A stretch of 64,000 nt of DNA. Source: Otatea glauca. Taxonomy: Eukaryota > Streptophyta > Magnoliopsida > Poales > Poaceae. Position 1 is the stretch's first letter. Each line of letters starts with the position of its first letter. The notes beneath the pieces were generated by a model. That model saw only the letters and a program-made list of their open reading frames with translations, did not search any database and was not told the origin of the DNA. This document shows, in pieces, positions 36,632 to 47,635 of this stretch. A program made the position numbers and the translations under genes. The stretch spans positions 2,666,001 to 2,730,000 of the forward strand of contig CM070719.1 in NCBI GenBank assembly GCA_036346275.1, in the 5' to 3' direction.

Positions 36632-39217
36632 TAGAGAGGGCCAACGGGCGGTCCGGCACGACCGGGCCCGATTAAAAAATGGTACGATCCGTTTCGTCCC
36701 GACTACTAAACGGGTCGTGTCGTGTCGGCACGGGTTCGACGGGTCGAGACGGGCTGGGTCGGCCCGTTAGCACGTTATCGCAAAAAAAATTTAGAAAAAA
36801 ATTATAAAAATAGAAAAATATGAAAAAAAAAAAAAAAACTAGGAGAAATTTAGAATAATTAGAAAAACTCGAAGGATATAGAAAAACTTTTTAAATATAT
36901 ATAAAAATTAAGAAAAAGCTAAAATATGAGATAAATTCTAAAATGAGACAAATAATTTGAATTAAATAATGAGCTTTATTGATGTTTGGCTGCCTCGTTA
37001 AAAAATTTGTCAAGTAAAAACTCAACACGAGAAAACCTTGTCAAAGAAAAAAGAGTACAGCTTATAGCTCACTGATACAGGAAAAAAAGTGAAGATTACA
37101 ATTATTTTTCCTCATTATTTAGATAAAGATTTTCTAATGTCTCCGCCAGCTCAGCATTTTCTGCAGTATGTTGAGCTCGTTGATCAGCTTGTTCCCAATC
37201 TTTCACAGTGAGAAGTATTTCTACCATCTCACTTGTCAGATTTGTTCTTCTCTCCTCGATTATTCTTCTAGATAGATTGGAAGCAGACTCCAAAGAAACC
37301 ATGAAGACATGAACCGTTAACACATCCCGTACTAATATGAAAAGCACCGGATATGTTATCTTGTACTCGTGCCATCACTGTAAAATGTTGAAGTCCTCTT
37401 GCTGCTCTTGGTAGTTGACAGTGTCGCTATTGAGATAGGCAGCTAGCTCCCCACCACTTGATGTTTCCGCATTTGTCGTTGATGTAGTCGAACACCTTGA
37501 GGAAGAGCCACCTGCATCCCATATCTTTCCCACGCGGTTTTCTTCTTACCTGTTGTGGGTGCTGGCGGAGGTCGCTGCATGCGAACTCCAGCAAACTTTC
37601 GATCATACTTATCATAGATTTGAGATAAGTTAGCACGAATATCTGAAAAATAATTAGAATAATCGGTACCTACCGTATCACTTAGAAGTGAGAGAACATT
37701 AGAGAATAATTTAAGTAAGATATTGCAGTGCGAAAATATTCAAAATACTGATCTAACCTCTTCAAACCAGATTTAACTATAAGATTAATAATATGGCAAG
37801 CACAACGCTGATGTAATAAGAAAGATCCAGCATAGGAATTGAAAAGCGGAGTAAGAATGTTCATGGCGAAAGTATTTTCAGAAGCATTATCTAATGTTAT
37901 TGCAAAAAACTTATCACTAAAACCAAAATCTTTCACAACTTTTACAATACAATCAGTAATATTTTCACTAATCTGTGCTACATCAATTAATTTGAATCCT
38001 ATAATTCTCTTTTCTAATTGCTATTCATTGTTTACATATGAGCAACTATACTAAGGTAACCCTCTTTAGCTCTATCACTCCATATATCAGATGTCAAAGA
38101 CACAGAAAAAGTACATGTACTAAATTTTTTTAGCTTATTGTGACAATTATTATAATATTTAATCAAATCTCTAGTTATTGTCTGTCTAGAAACTGCAGAA
38201 AACCTAGAATTATGAGCGGTCCTAATATAGCTTTCAAACGCAACAGACTCACCAAAGTTTAAAGGAAGATCTTAAAAAGCGATTAAACGACAAAGAGATT
38301 CACGAGCTACCTTAGGATTGTAGTCCCAATTACGTACCGTACCGTCGAGGTTCTACTGCAGCTGCGTCTGTCTCAAAGCCATCCCCGCTTTTTTTCTACA
38401 GCTCTCAGCATGCCTCTTCAAGTGCCCCGTTCCATCTGAAGATTCTGAAGTTAATTTATGCTTATAATATTTACAAACAACATACTTGCTCTAGACACTG
38501 TTTGATGTCTCAAAAATCTGCTCGAAATCTTCCTAGACTCCCGACGTACTGCGTCTTATTCTTTTCGCCCCAGTGCTTACCGACGCTGTAGCACTTGTAG
38601 AGCCTAAGGATAGCACAGCTCCTGCAGCTTCTTGCGCTTCACAGGATGCAAGAAGCTCCTCGGGTGAAATCCCGAAATCAGAAGCTGAGAACGACGAAAA
38701 ATCCATGCGCTCCATAAAGCAAACTACAAGAAATAATTACACTATTAATACTAAAATATGATTTAAAATACTAACAAAATAAAAAATCATAATTATCACC
38801 TTGATTTTTTGACAGAAGCCGGAAGCCAAATTTTGGATTTTTGGTAAAACTATTTTGAATTTTGCCAAATTACCACCAAGAACAAAAGAATTTCCACAAG
38901 AGAATAAATAGAAGAGAATGCAAGATATCTAGTGTGAAAATGGGGGGCAATCACTTATTTATTGGAAAAAAATCATGATTTTTTTTAATTTTTTCTAATT
39001 TTTTAAGACTCCAACGACTATAAAACGGCTATTTTTCAAATTAAACGGGTCGTGCCGTGCCTAACCGTTCTGGGCCTTACTGGGCCGTGCCGTGCTGGCC
39101 CAAGCACGACACTGATGAGTGGGCCATGCCGGCATGACCCGTTTACGACTGGGTCGTGCCGTACTCGGACCGGACCAATAGTATCGTGCCTCGAACCGGC
39201 CCATTTGGCCATCTCTA
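36632..39217 (-). mobile_element. hAT transposon, 2.6 kb, degraded
   Basis: Ends are TAGAGAGGGCCAACGGGC and ...CCATTTGGCCATCTCTA, with a perfect 8-bp duplication ATAACTAG (36624-36631 and 39218-39225). Subterminal regions are rich in GGGTCGTGCCG-type repeats on both sides. The interior carries a broken hAT transposase on the minus strand. Ends and 8-bp duplication define hAT (Ac/Tam3-like). Confidence 0.9.
37105..38715 (-). pseudogene. hAT transposase remnant
   Basis: The N-terminal segment starts at ATG 38715 (MERMDFSSFSASDFG). The core DNASENT and HQRCACHIINLIVKSGLK lies at 37936-37682. The C-terminal dimerisation region (SNLSRRIIEERRTNLTSEM) and a final KDWEQ are at 37347-37102. Stops and frameshifts separate these parts, for example near 38040 and 37640, so no intact enzyme is encoded. 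Confidence 0.8.
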
Positions 39218-39225
39218 ATAACTAG

Positions 39226-39735
39226 TAAGGACATGAACAATAGTGTTATTCAAGGGTAGTTCTCACCTCCAGCCTTTTGGCTCTTGTAGACATTTATTTA
39301 GATACACTTCATCCGAACCGTGGGATCTAACCCTCGTAGCAAATGCGGCCATTAGATATTTAGATGTGGGTTGTTCAGTGGATCAAGTCTGAAAGACCAT
39401 GTGGAGGTCTTTCCTTGTTAGTGATGAGTTATTGACTGTATTTGAGCTAGGTTTGCTTGAATATGAGTTTAATTTGAAATGGATTTTCAAAATGAAGGAA
39501 TTCGAGTTGTCACAGCCAGGGGGCGGCAGTACTGGCCAAGGGTCCAGTAGTTATTTTCCAAAGAGAGTTGTACGATGGGGTGTTAGGCGAGCGGCACTAC
39601 CGACCATGCGGGAGCGGTAGTGCCGGTTGAACAATACTACCGGCCCCAGAGGGCAGTAGTGCCGGCCTATTGAGCGAATGTTGAAATTGATTTTTGAATT
39701 TGTGTGAGGTTTATTGCATATCATTTTGGACACTT
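39226..39735. other. Intergenic piece with CACTA-like subterminal repeats
   Basis: 39515-39680 contains several copies of words like GGCAGTACTGGCC, GGTAGTGCCGG and GCACTACCGACC in both orientations, as in subterminal regions of En/Spm (CACTA) elements. No CACTA terminus or transposase was found. Confidence 0.3.
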
Positions 39736-39739
39736 AACA

Positions 39740-42157
39740 ATATGGTTCGCACACTCCTCCATGCCCACATGCCGCCCAGGTTCTGGGCTGAGGCCTTAGC
39801 TACCGCCACCTACCTCCTAAACCGGTGCCCTTCCTCTTCCACCGATGGTGCCATTCCTTACACGATTCTTCACCAAACGCCACCACAATATAGTCACCTT
39901 CGGGTCTTTGGTTGCCTTTGTTTTCCCAACTTATCCGCCACAGCTGCTCACAAGCTCACTCCTCGTTCCACGGCTTGTGCCTTCCTTGGTTATCCCCCTC
40001 AGCACAAAGGATACCACTACCTTGACCTTGCCACAAACAAAGTCATCATCTCCCGCCATGTCGTATTCGATGAGAGCACCTTTTCGTTTGCCAGTAGTAA
40101 TCGTGCGCCCATATCTTCTTCTACAACTAATGCCGACTTGGACTTCCTAGTTGATGATCCTGTCATATCAGTGCCTTGCACCATGGCGCCCTTGCAAGTC
40201 TCCCCAGCAGTGACAGCCCCACCTTTAGGTGTTGAGCACTCGCTGCCACTCCCGACGGCGACAGCGTCCAACATCGACATTCCACCTCGATCACCCGTGC
40301 GTTTGGTTTTCTCTCGACGGCCACCGACTACCTCGACCCCTGTTCCGGCCACTTCCCCTATGGTCGACCAGCCGATCGAACCGGTTGTACCACCGGCTGC
40401 ACCTCCACAGATGGTCACACGGTCCAGGGTTGCTGTTGATCCCTCGGTGGAGTTCTTCAATCTGAAGGCCTCACATGCTCCTGTGTCGATCATCCAGAGC
40501 AACTATCGCAGCGCGCTGGCCGATCCCAATTGGCGCGCTGCGATGGACGACAAGTACATAGCCCTCATGGACAACCAGACCTGGCGTCTCGTTCCTCGTC
40601 CCCCAGACGCCAACATCGTCTCCGGCAAGTGGATATTCAAACACAAGTTTCACTCTGATGGTCGTTTGGCTCGCAACAAAGCGCGTTGGGTTGTCCGCAG
40701 CTTCTCCCAGCAACACGACGTCGACTACGACGAGACCTTCAGCCCGGTGGTCAAGTCGGCGACCATCCGCACCGTCCTCTCCATTGCCACGTCGCGCTCC
40801 TGGCCAATTCACCAGCTCGATGTCAAGAATGCCTTCCTTCATGGCACCCTCGATGGGACTGTTTATTGTCAGCAGCCCTCCGGTTTTGTGGACCTGCTCA
40901 TCCTGGCCATGTGTGTCTTCTTTAGAAGTCTCTCTATGGCTTAAAGCAGGCTCCTCGGGCGTGGTACCTCCACTTCGCCACCTACATCCGACAGCTCGGC
41001 TTCATCGCATACTCCTCCGACACGTCCCTGTTTGTCCTCCGCCAGGGGACCGACATGGCCTATCTGCTACTGTACGTCGACAACATCGTCCTCACCGTCT
41101 TGTCTCGACAACTCCTTGAGCGCATCATCATCAATCTTCACTCAGAGTTCGCCATGACGGACTTTGGCATCTCCGTCACGAGATCCTCCGACGGCCTATT
41201 CCTGTCTCAGCGACAGTACGCTATCGACCTTCTTCGACGGGTGGGCATGGCTGAGTGTCACCCCACCACCATGCCAGTGGACACTCATGCCAAGCTCTCC
41301 GGTCTCGACGGTGCTCCTGTTGCCGATCCGTCGGAATATCGGAGCCTTGCAGGAGCATTGCAGTACCTGACGCTCACCCGTCCTGACTTGGCCTATGCCG
41401 TTCAGCAGGTGTGCCTCTTCATGCACGATCCACGGGAACCCCATTTCACGCTGATCAAGCGCATCTTACGATATATCAAGGGCACCCTCGACGCAGGCCT
41501 TCACATCGGCTGTTCGCCGGTAAACTCGATCACCGCCTACTCTGATGCCGACTGGGCTGGCTGCCCAGACTCACGGCGATCTACGTCTGGCTATTGCATC
41601 TACCTCGACGACAACCTCGTGTCCTGGTCCTCCAAGCGCCAAACCACGGTGTCCCGCCGAGTCTGAAGTCGAATACCCAATCTGTTGCCAATGTCTTTGC
41701 TGCGCCGTCAACTTCTTTAGGAACTTTATGTTCCACTTGCTTCAGCCACCATCGTGTATTGCGACAACGTCAGCGCCATCTACATGTCTACAAATCCAGT
41801 ACAACATCGGCGGACGAAGCACATCGAGATCGACATTCATTTTGTCCGTGAGAAGGTCTCCCTTGGCGAGGTCCGCATCCTACACGTGCTGTCCTCTCAT
41901 CAGTTCGCGGACATCATGACTAAGGGCCTCCCGACCCAACTTTTCAGGAGTTTCGGTCCAGTCTTTGCGTCCGGACTCCTCCCGCTGCGACTGCGGGTGG
42001 GCATTAGAGTATTGATTGTTTATATTAGGCTTTCCTTACCTTTGCTTTCCTTCTTTTGTTCTTGCCTAATATAGCCCTGTAATCTCTCCCTTTTGGGGCA
42101 TAAATAGAATGGCACCCCTGCCTTTGGCTGTGTGGTGATTGTGCCAATATCTCTACA
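39740..42157 (+). mobile_element. 3' half of a Ty1/copia retrotransposon
   Basis: Contains the C-terminal integrase, reverse transcriptase, RNase H, a purine-rich tract (GGGTGGGCA, about 41996-42004) and a 3' LTR running to about 42157 (TTAGAGTATTGATTG...ATATCTCTACA). Gag, protease and the integrase N-terminus are missing. The left border is an estimate. The LTR differs from that at 3097-3359, so it is another family. Confidence 0.8.
39742..42015 (+). pseudogene. Copia integrase-RT-RNase H remnant
   Basis: Open from 39742 to 40942 in one frame: integrase end (FWAEALATATYLLNRCPS, LRVFGCLCFPN) and reverse transcriptase start (WRLVPRPPDANIVSGKW, IHQLDVKNAFLHGTL). A frameshift near 40900 follows. 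RT continues at 41055 with YVDNIV where family members have YVDDIV, so one of the two catalytic aspartates is replaced by Asn. RNase H follows (TAYSDADWAGCPDSRRSTSG to 41666; another frame to 42015 with FADIMTKGLP). The frameshifts and active-site change make it dead. Confidence 0.85.
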
Positions 42158-42224
42158 ATATTGGTTTAGTTTATTTGTTTTTTTATAAAAAAAATCATTT
42201 TTTGGAAACTGGATACCACTCGGT

Positions 42225-43217
42225 TCAAATTCAAAAATCGAACCGAATTAACCGAAAAAATTCGGTTCAGTTATTTCAGTTACCCGATCAAAGATTGTTG
42301 CTTTGGCAAAGATTAAAGATTCAATCTAAACTAAGAGCTCATCGTTCATGCGAATGCAGTACAAAGAAGTTGAAAGATTCAATCTAAACCAAGAACTCAT
42401 TGGTTGTGACTTTGTTGCGTGCTCTCATATTTCTGGGCGTTGAAGAAGAGGAGTGCCTGCGCCTTATGGAGCTGTCAGTGTACTGGTCGAGGGGCGGCGT
42501 GGTGGGCTTCTTCTTGGGGATTGAATTGGCGTGGCGTAGCGTAGCTTGGGGACAATGGCAGGAGGAGGATGGAGGGCGGTGTCGGGAGAGGACCAGACGG
42601 CGGCATCCGCCGTTGAACACGGCGGTAGGCAGATGGAGGGAGGTGATGGCATCGTGCGAGGAGCAGACGACCGATTTGGGCTGGTGGAGGATGGCACGAT
42701 GATGCCGCGACGGGGCTGCAACGGGGAAGATTGTTGGGGGCCACGACAAGGATGAGTGACGCCGTGATGAGGAAGAGCGTTGGGGGCACAGAGCTCCACA
42801 GGGGTTTCACCACCGGCATAGTCAGCATCGCCGGTTAGGGTTGGGAAAAATTGGGGAATAGAATGGGGAATTGGATTTGGGGATGGCGTCTCCTGTGAGC
42901 CGTGCCTGTGATGTCTCCGTGTGGACCGCGTGAATGCATGAGTCATGGCCGCTGCCTACTGTCGAGGCGAGTGACCGCGTGACCGGCTGACTGCTTCGGG
43001 CTAGTGGGCCATGGGCTGAACAGGCATATGACTGAGGGCATTCGATTTCTCGGTAATTTCGGTTAACGCGAGTCCAAAACCAAACCAAAACCCGAAAACC
43101 GAATAGCAGTGAAATAAAAACAGAGCCGAAACCCAAAAACCGAAAAAATAGAAATAATCGGTTAATTCGGTTCTGTTCGGTTTTTCGGTTTCGGTTTTTA
43201 TATGCCCACCCCTAATC
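42225..43217. mobile_element. hAT-like non-autonomous element, left end incomplete
   Basis: The right end, on the minus strand, reads TTAGGGGTGGGCATATAAAA then CCGAAACCGAAAAACCGAAC. The left side, 42225-42290, has the matching CGAACCGAATTAACCGAAAA words but no clear outer end. The centre (42460-42850) is GC-rich and unlike the ends, with no recognised coding. It could be captured DNA. Confidence 0.4.
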
Positions 43218-44890
43218 TATGGCATACTTGGTCCAGCCTTGGCATTGCGATATCCATTGCTGAAAAGTAAAGAGTTGTTGAGCTGTTTACACGTAATTTC
43301 CAGTGTGTAGGTATTTCGCGAGAAGATAAACGTGTGGTGCAGGAATCAAAGACATGAAGCGTGGTGATCATGGATCCTGATGAGCTGAATTGCTGAAATA
43401 CAGCAGGAAGCCCAGATTCACTTTGATGGACTAGGCTTACTCTTGTGGTGTCTGTCTTTATCACTGACGAAGCTGGTTTCTTCAGAAACCCCGGTCCTAA
43501 CTCCTAACAACATTTGTAAGTTATATTCGTTCCTGAATTTATTATACTCGGGAATTATTTTTTTTGATAATTAGCTGAATGGGAGCAAGCTTGCCTACCT
43601 GTGTCTTTTTTTTTTTTGGGTTTGGAGTTATGCGTGTATTAATAGGAGTAGAAACTCTGTTTACGGGACGCTTACGCGCGAACATGGGCATGGCTACATA
43701 AGAGGCACCTGTACTGAATTCTCATGACTTGAATATACATACAAATCGATGTTTCACAAAGTAGCCTGTACAGCCACTACCTGGGTGATTTTAATTCCGG
43801 TAATACTCGGGTGAGCTCACTGCCTGGGTGTGCCACTAACTCTCTATTCTTCTCTGTAAGGAGCACTATACTGTCTCTATAGTTTTGTACAGTGGAATTC
43901 AATTCAGTGTTTAAGTCTGGTATCTATTCGGCGAACTGATGGATACAGAAACTGATGATAATATGGATGTACGCCGCGAACTTGTGAGTTGTGACGTTGG
44001 TGATTCTCTACAAGGTTTTAGTCACGAACTTTCACTTATCTACTCCCTTAGCTTTTTTTTAAATATAAATCTATTAGCAAAAATGGTCTCCTCTCCCGTT
44101 GCGGAAAGCGGGGTACGTGGCTAGTGCCGCAGCAGCATGCGGGGCGGGCAGGCGTGATCGCGTGTGGGCGGTTGGTTGCACATGGGAGCGGGCGGTCGCT
44201 CAAGGGCCCCGACCGCGTGCGCGAGCGGTCATGGCTTGGCGCGTGCAGGCATGTGTGGGTGGGAGAGCGGCAGACCTAGCTGCCGCATTGTCTTCCTGCG
44301 GTCACACGCTTCCGTAGCGCTGATCATCTTCCGTGCTTTTCGGAAGAGGAGAGGACTATTTTTTGTAAATACCATGCGGGAACGCTAGATTTACAAAAGC
44401 AAAAACCACGTGGGCTAGACAAGTAGACAGTTCTCAAGTCGCAACAGCATCGGAGAAGTTGAGACGGGAAGAAGTTGGGTGGAAGACGGAGCTGGCACAT
44501 TGGTACTTCTGCCTTTTCCTCCAACGCTGAGGCAGGTATTGCAATTGCATACAGGCAGTCAAGAACAACCGCTTCCTCTTCTTAGAGAGAGAGAAAAAAG
44601 TAGAGAAGAAAAGTACTCCATTAGCGGAGGTGAAGTCGGGCCACTCGGGTTGAGTTCGAGGCATAGTCTAAAAATTTCATGTAAATTTTTTGAAAATGTT
44701 TAAAAATTTATATATTAGCCCAACAACTTTTGATCTGAACTGGCTCCGCCTCTGTCCAGTAGTCTGTACATTTCTTAAGATGCAAGCGAGCGACGTACGA
44801 AGAAAAAAGAGGAAAGCAGCAGCGACAGGCGACAGCGACTTGCAAACGCGTCCAGAAGAAGGAGAAGAGAAGCTGCACAGCACACGGCAA
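43218..44890. other. Intergenic region, no gene seen
   Basis: Mixed unique-looking DNA. 44090-44310 is a GC-rich block with no recognisable protein. Homopolymer T-runs lie near 43558 and 43606. The short open frames have no family signature. Confidence 0.35.
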
Positions 44891-44896
44891 AGCGAA

Positions 44897-45452
44897 TCAC
44901 GTAGCATGCTCCAACGGCGCGCCATCGGATGGCGACGCGGACTCGGAGGGGTGGAGGGCGCGGATCTTGATGTGGTAGCGCGGCGGCGACCTGGCGGCGG
45001 CCGTGTCGTTGTAGCCGAAGCCGAGGTGGGCACCGCACTTGCGGCAGAGCAGGCGCGTGCGGCGCGTGAAGAGGCGGCGCGCGCGCACGTCGACGCATCG
45101 GAACTCGTCCACGTGCCCAAACCGCGCGTCGTCGATGGCGCCGAACGTCACCACGCCGCGCCGGATCGCGCGCCCGTACCCGCTTGCCCCGGCGCCGACG
45201 ATCCCCGCCGTGTCCCGCGCCGACGAGCTCAGCTTCAGGTCGTACCCGCACGCGCCGCAGCTGCAGTCGCACAGGACAGCAGGACACGCAGCGCACATCA
45301 ATCGCCATTGATGTCACAAACACAAGAAGAGACTGCGCTGGCAACAAGCCAAGAACCAAGGACACAAAAATGGCGGAGGTGACTGACCAGTAGGTGACGG
45401 TGGAGTGCGTGGCGGGGCTCCTTGAAAGAGACATGTCCTTCTCCATGTCCAT
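44897..45452 (-). CDS. Two-CxxC small protein, At4g08330-like
   Basis: Seen: exon 1 at 45452-45388 and exon 2 at 45260-44897, joined inside a Cys codon (GT at 45387, CAG at 45263-45261), give 142 aa. After a Ser-rich N-terminus (MEKDMSLSRSP) come CGACGYDLKLSSSARDT (Cys 23 and 26), GVVTFGAIDDARFGHVDEF, LLCRKCGAHLG (Cys 94 and 97) and RYHIKIRALHPS. The layout matches the plant family of Arabidopsis At4g08330, annotated only as an uncharacterised, predicted chloroplast protein. The two CxxC pairs suggest a zinc ribbon; that is inference. In-frame ATGs at 45452, 45446 and 45434 are all possible starts. Minus-strand TTTATATATCC lies about 80 bp upstream. Confidence 0.85.
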
Positions 45453-45530
45453 GCCGATGGATCGATCGATTCTTGCTTGATTTGGCCTGTGTGTATTGCC
45501 TTGTGTTGATCAGAGAAACGAGGAGACGGT

Positions 45531-45541
45531 GGATATATAAA
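45531..45541 (-). promoter_or_regulatory. TATA box of the At4g08330-like gene
   Basis: Minus-strand TTTATATATCC lies about 80-90 bases before the first ATG at 45452, which would put the transcription start near 45505. Confidence 0.6.
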
Positions 45542-45711
45542 GGAGGAGGGAAGTACAGTAGACTAGTTGCAGTTTGATTGAGCATTTCCATGGACGAGGC
45601 TTGTGCTGGGAAGGTGGCACAGCGTGTGGGTCTGCACCGACCCAAGATATGGCTGCTTAATATACCGGTAATGCTTCTCCAATCACAAATAGTTATCGAT
45701 TTGAACATAGC

Positions 45712-45917
45712 TGCAGTTAAAATTTTGAAACTTTAAAAATATTTAAATTAAATACATGAAAATCGTATGTATATTTGTCCCGAAAAGTACTTTCATAATA
45801 TTATAATTTTATTAGATTTTATAAATACATCACAATAGAATTTAGTGATCAAAACTGCGTTTTGAAGATTATACGGTGTCGATGTCTAAAATGACAACTA
45901 TTTATGACCACGGAGAG
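45712..45917. mobile_element. Stowaway-like MITE remnant
   Basis: The right end on the minus strand reads CTCTCCGTGGTCATAAATAG then TTGTCATTTTAGACATCG, as in Tc1/mariner Stowaway ends, followed by TA. The left end is degraded. Confidence 0.4.
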
Positions 45918-45919
45918 TA

Positions 45920-46948
45920 GCTAGTACTAATTAATGAAGGTTATTATAATGACGTGGACCTTGCAAGTGCAGGCGGGAACACGCATGATGTGGGCGGTGC
46001 TGTACTGCTGTGACTCTGATCTGTGCCATTCCTGCCCACGTTGCAACCAACCCAATCATCTACTGCATAAGCTCACCTATCACCATCACACTTTTTTTTT
46101 CTTTTCTCCGCTTAATTTTTGAGTTCTACCCTTTATCTTGATCATGCAAGGAGAATCTGAGTCGTATAATGCAAATCTAAAGAAAGAGTCATGCACAATG
46201 TAATATCAAGTCAGTGCACAAGAGGAGTCAACGCTGCTTCCCTTTGAACTTGTCTGTGTTCTGACCCCTGCGGCCCTGACCTAAACAAAAGCCAAAATGC
46301 AGTACAAAACTGGGCTGGCTGGCTAGCCTAATGGACTATACCCATACCATCTTCGGCCTAATTTTGAAGCAGACTTCTCCGAAAATTTTCAGGCCTAATG
46401 GACTAAACACGTCTTGTCTTTAGGGACAAACACCAGAAGTGCCATTTCTTGTCAAGAAAAGAAAAGAAGAGAAAATGTGTCTAGGATGGAGAGCAACTGG
46501 AAGATTATCTTCGGTGATCGACTTGTCATCCAAATTAAACTTCTGGATGTCATCAGATCCAGAATCGAATCCGGCCGTGGCACATCAGAGCAAGATCAGA
46601 AGATGGATCGATGCTAACCACCTGCAGACACAATTAATCATTTGATTCGATGCCTAGTAATTCATGGCCAGGTGCGTGATTTAACCTGAGACTTGAGAGG
46701 CCATGACGCCGATCGATTCAATGCGTTCTTTCGTTTTCCAAGAGGTAAACCTTTTGCTTTCAGAATACGCGTAGGAATGTGTCCGCATCTCCGATATATA
46801 CTTCTGCTCCATATGCATGGATATATCGACTAATTCGACGGCTCTAATCGCATCGATTCTTCTGTTCGTGTTGTATACAAACACCGCGTCGGCCTTTGAG
46901 TAATTAATCCGTGTATCGACCCAGTCCACAAAGATACGCCTACCTAAC
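45920..46948. other. Intergenic region, no gene seen
   Basis: A T-run lies at 46091-46099. No family signature appears in any frame. Confidence 0.35.
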
Positions 46949-47635
46949 TGTTGGTGTCAAAAAACGTGAAGTAAAGTTAATCGGCCGCAACACACCTGAC
47001 GAACATCGGGTTCACTTGATCAAGGCGTGTCAACCAATTTGATCATGTAACCGGTAAGATGAATATATGATATCCTCAAAGCCGATCTGTCGCGAGACAA
47101 TCGGTTTAGATCTAAACAGCTAAAAAATCGATTAAATCAAAGGGTAACGATAGGTCTAATTAACCGATTAGGGCTAATCAGATGGTAAAGGTAGATCTTT
47201 TTCGAAGAAGGCAATGCGTAACAAAATCGGAGAAAAATCAAACCTAATGGCGTAATTGATGAAGATCAACAATCGGAGATGCGCAACTTTATTGATCAAG
47301 ATCAAATTACAAAGATTCTAAATTACAAAATCTAGTCCTAGTCGACGAGAAAATAAAAGAATAAATGTGATTTGTTTGATTGATTGTTTGTGTGTTTTTC
47401 TCGCTTGTCCATAGCCATCTTTTATATCTATCGGCCGATCGTGTTCATATCCAATACACTGGTTGCTATGATCTGTGTCGGCCTTAATTCGAATAACTCC
47501 TCCCATCTTTAGATGAATATCGGTCATATATCAACTTTAAACCCTTTTTAATTTCCTATATCCGATATTGGAAAAAATCTTTTTGATCCTTAGCATGATA
47601 ATTCTATTATGCCCTACCAAAATCTGGTGCAAACA
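46949..47635 (-). mobile_element. Solo LTR related to the gag-only gypsy element
   Basis: On the minus strand it runs TGTTTGCACCAGATTTTGG...TTTTTTGACACCAACA, matching the ends and many internal words (AATCGGC, TTGATCAATAAAGTTGCGCA) of the LTRs at 51909-52636 and 55345-56075. No internal coding follows. Flanks are CTAAC and CTACG, only a partial duplication. Confidence 0.7.

Noticed and set aside
3097..42157. The two copia halves (3.1-5.1 kb and 39.7-42.2 kb) as one element split apart
   Set aside because: Their LTR sequences differ, so they cannot come from one insertion.
42384..42946. Minus-strand Pro/Ser/His-rich frames
   Set aside because: Low-complexity translation inside a hAT-like element, with no family signature; several frames are open at once.
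44690..45382. 230-codon plus-strand frame
   Set aside because: It is antisense to the At4g08330-like gene, which is conserved and has a matching intron.
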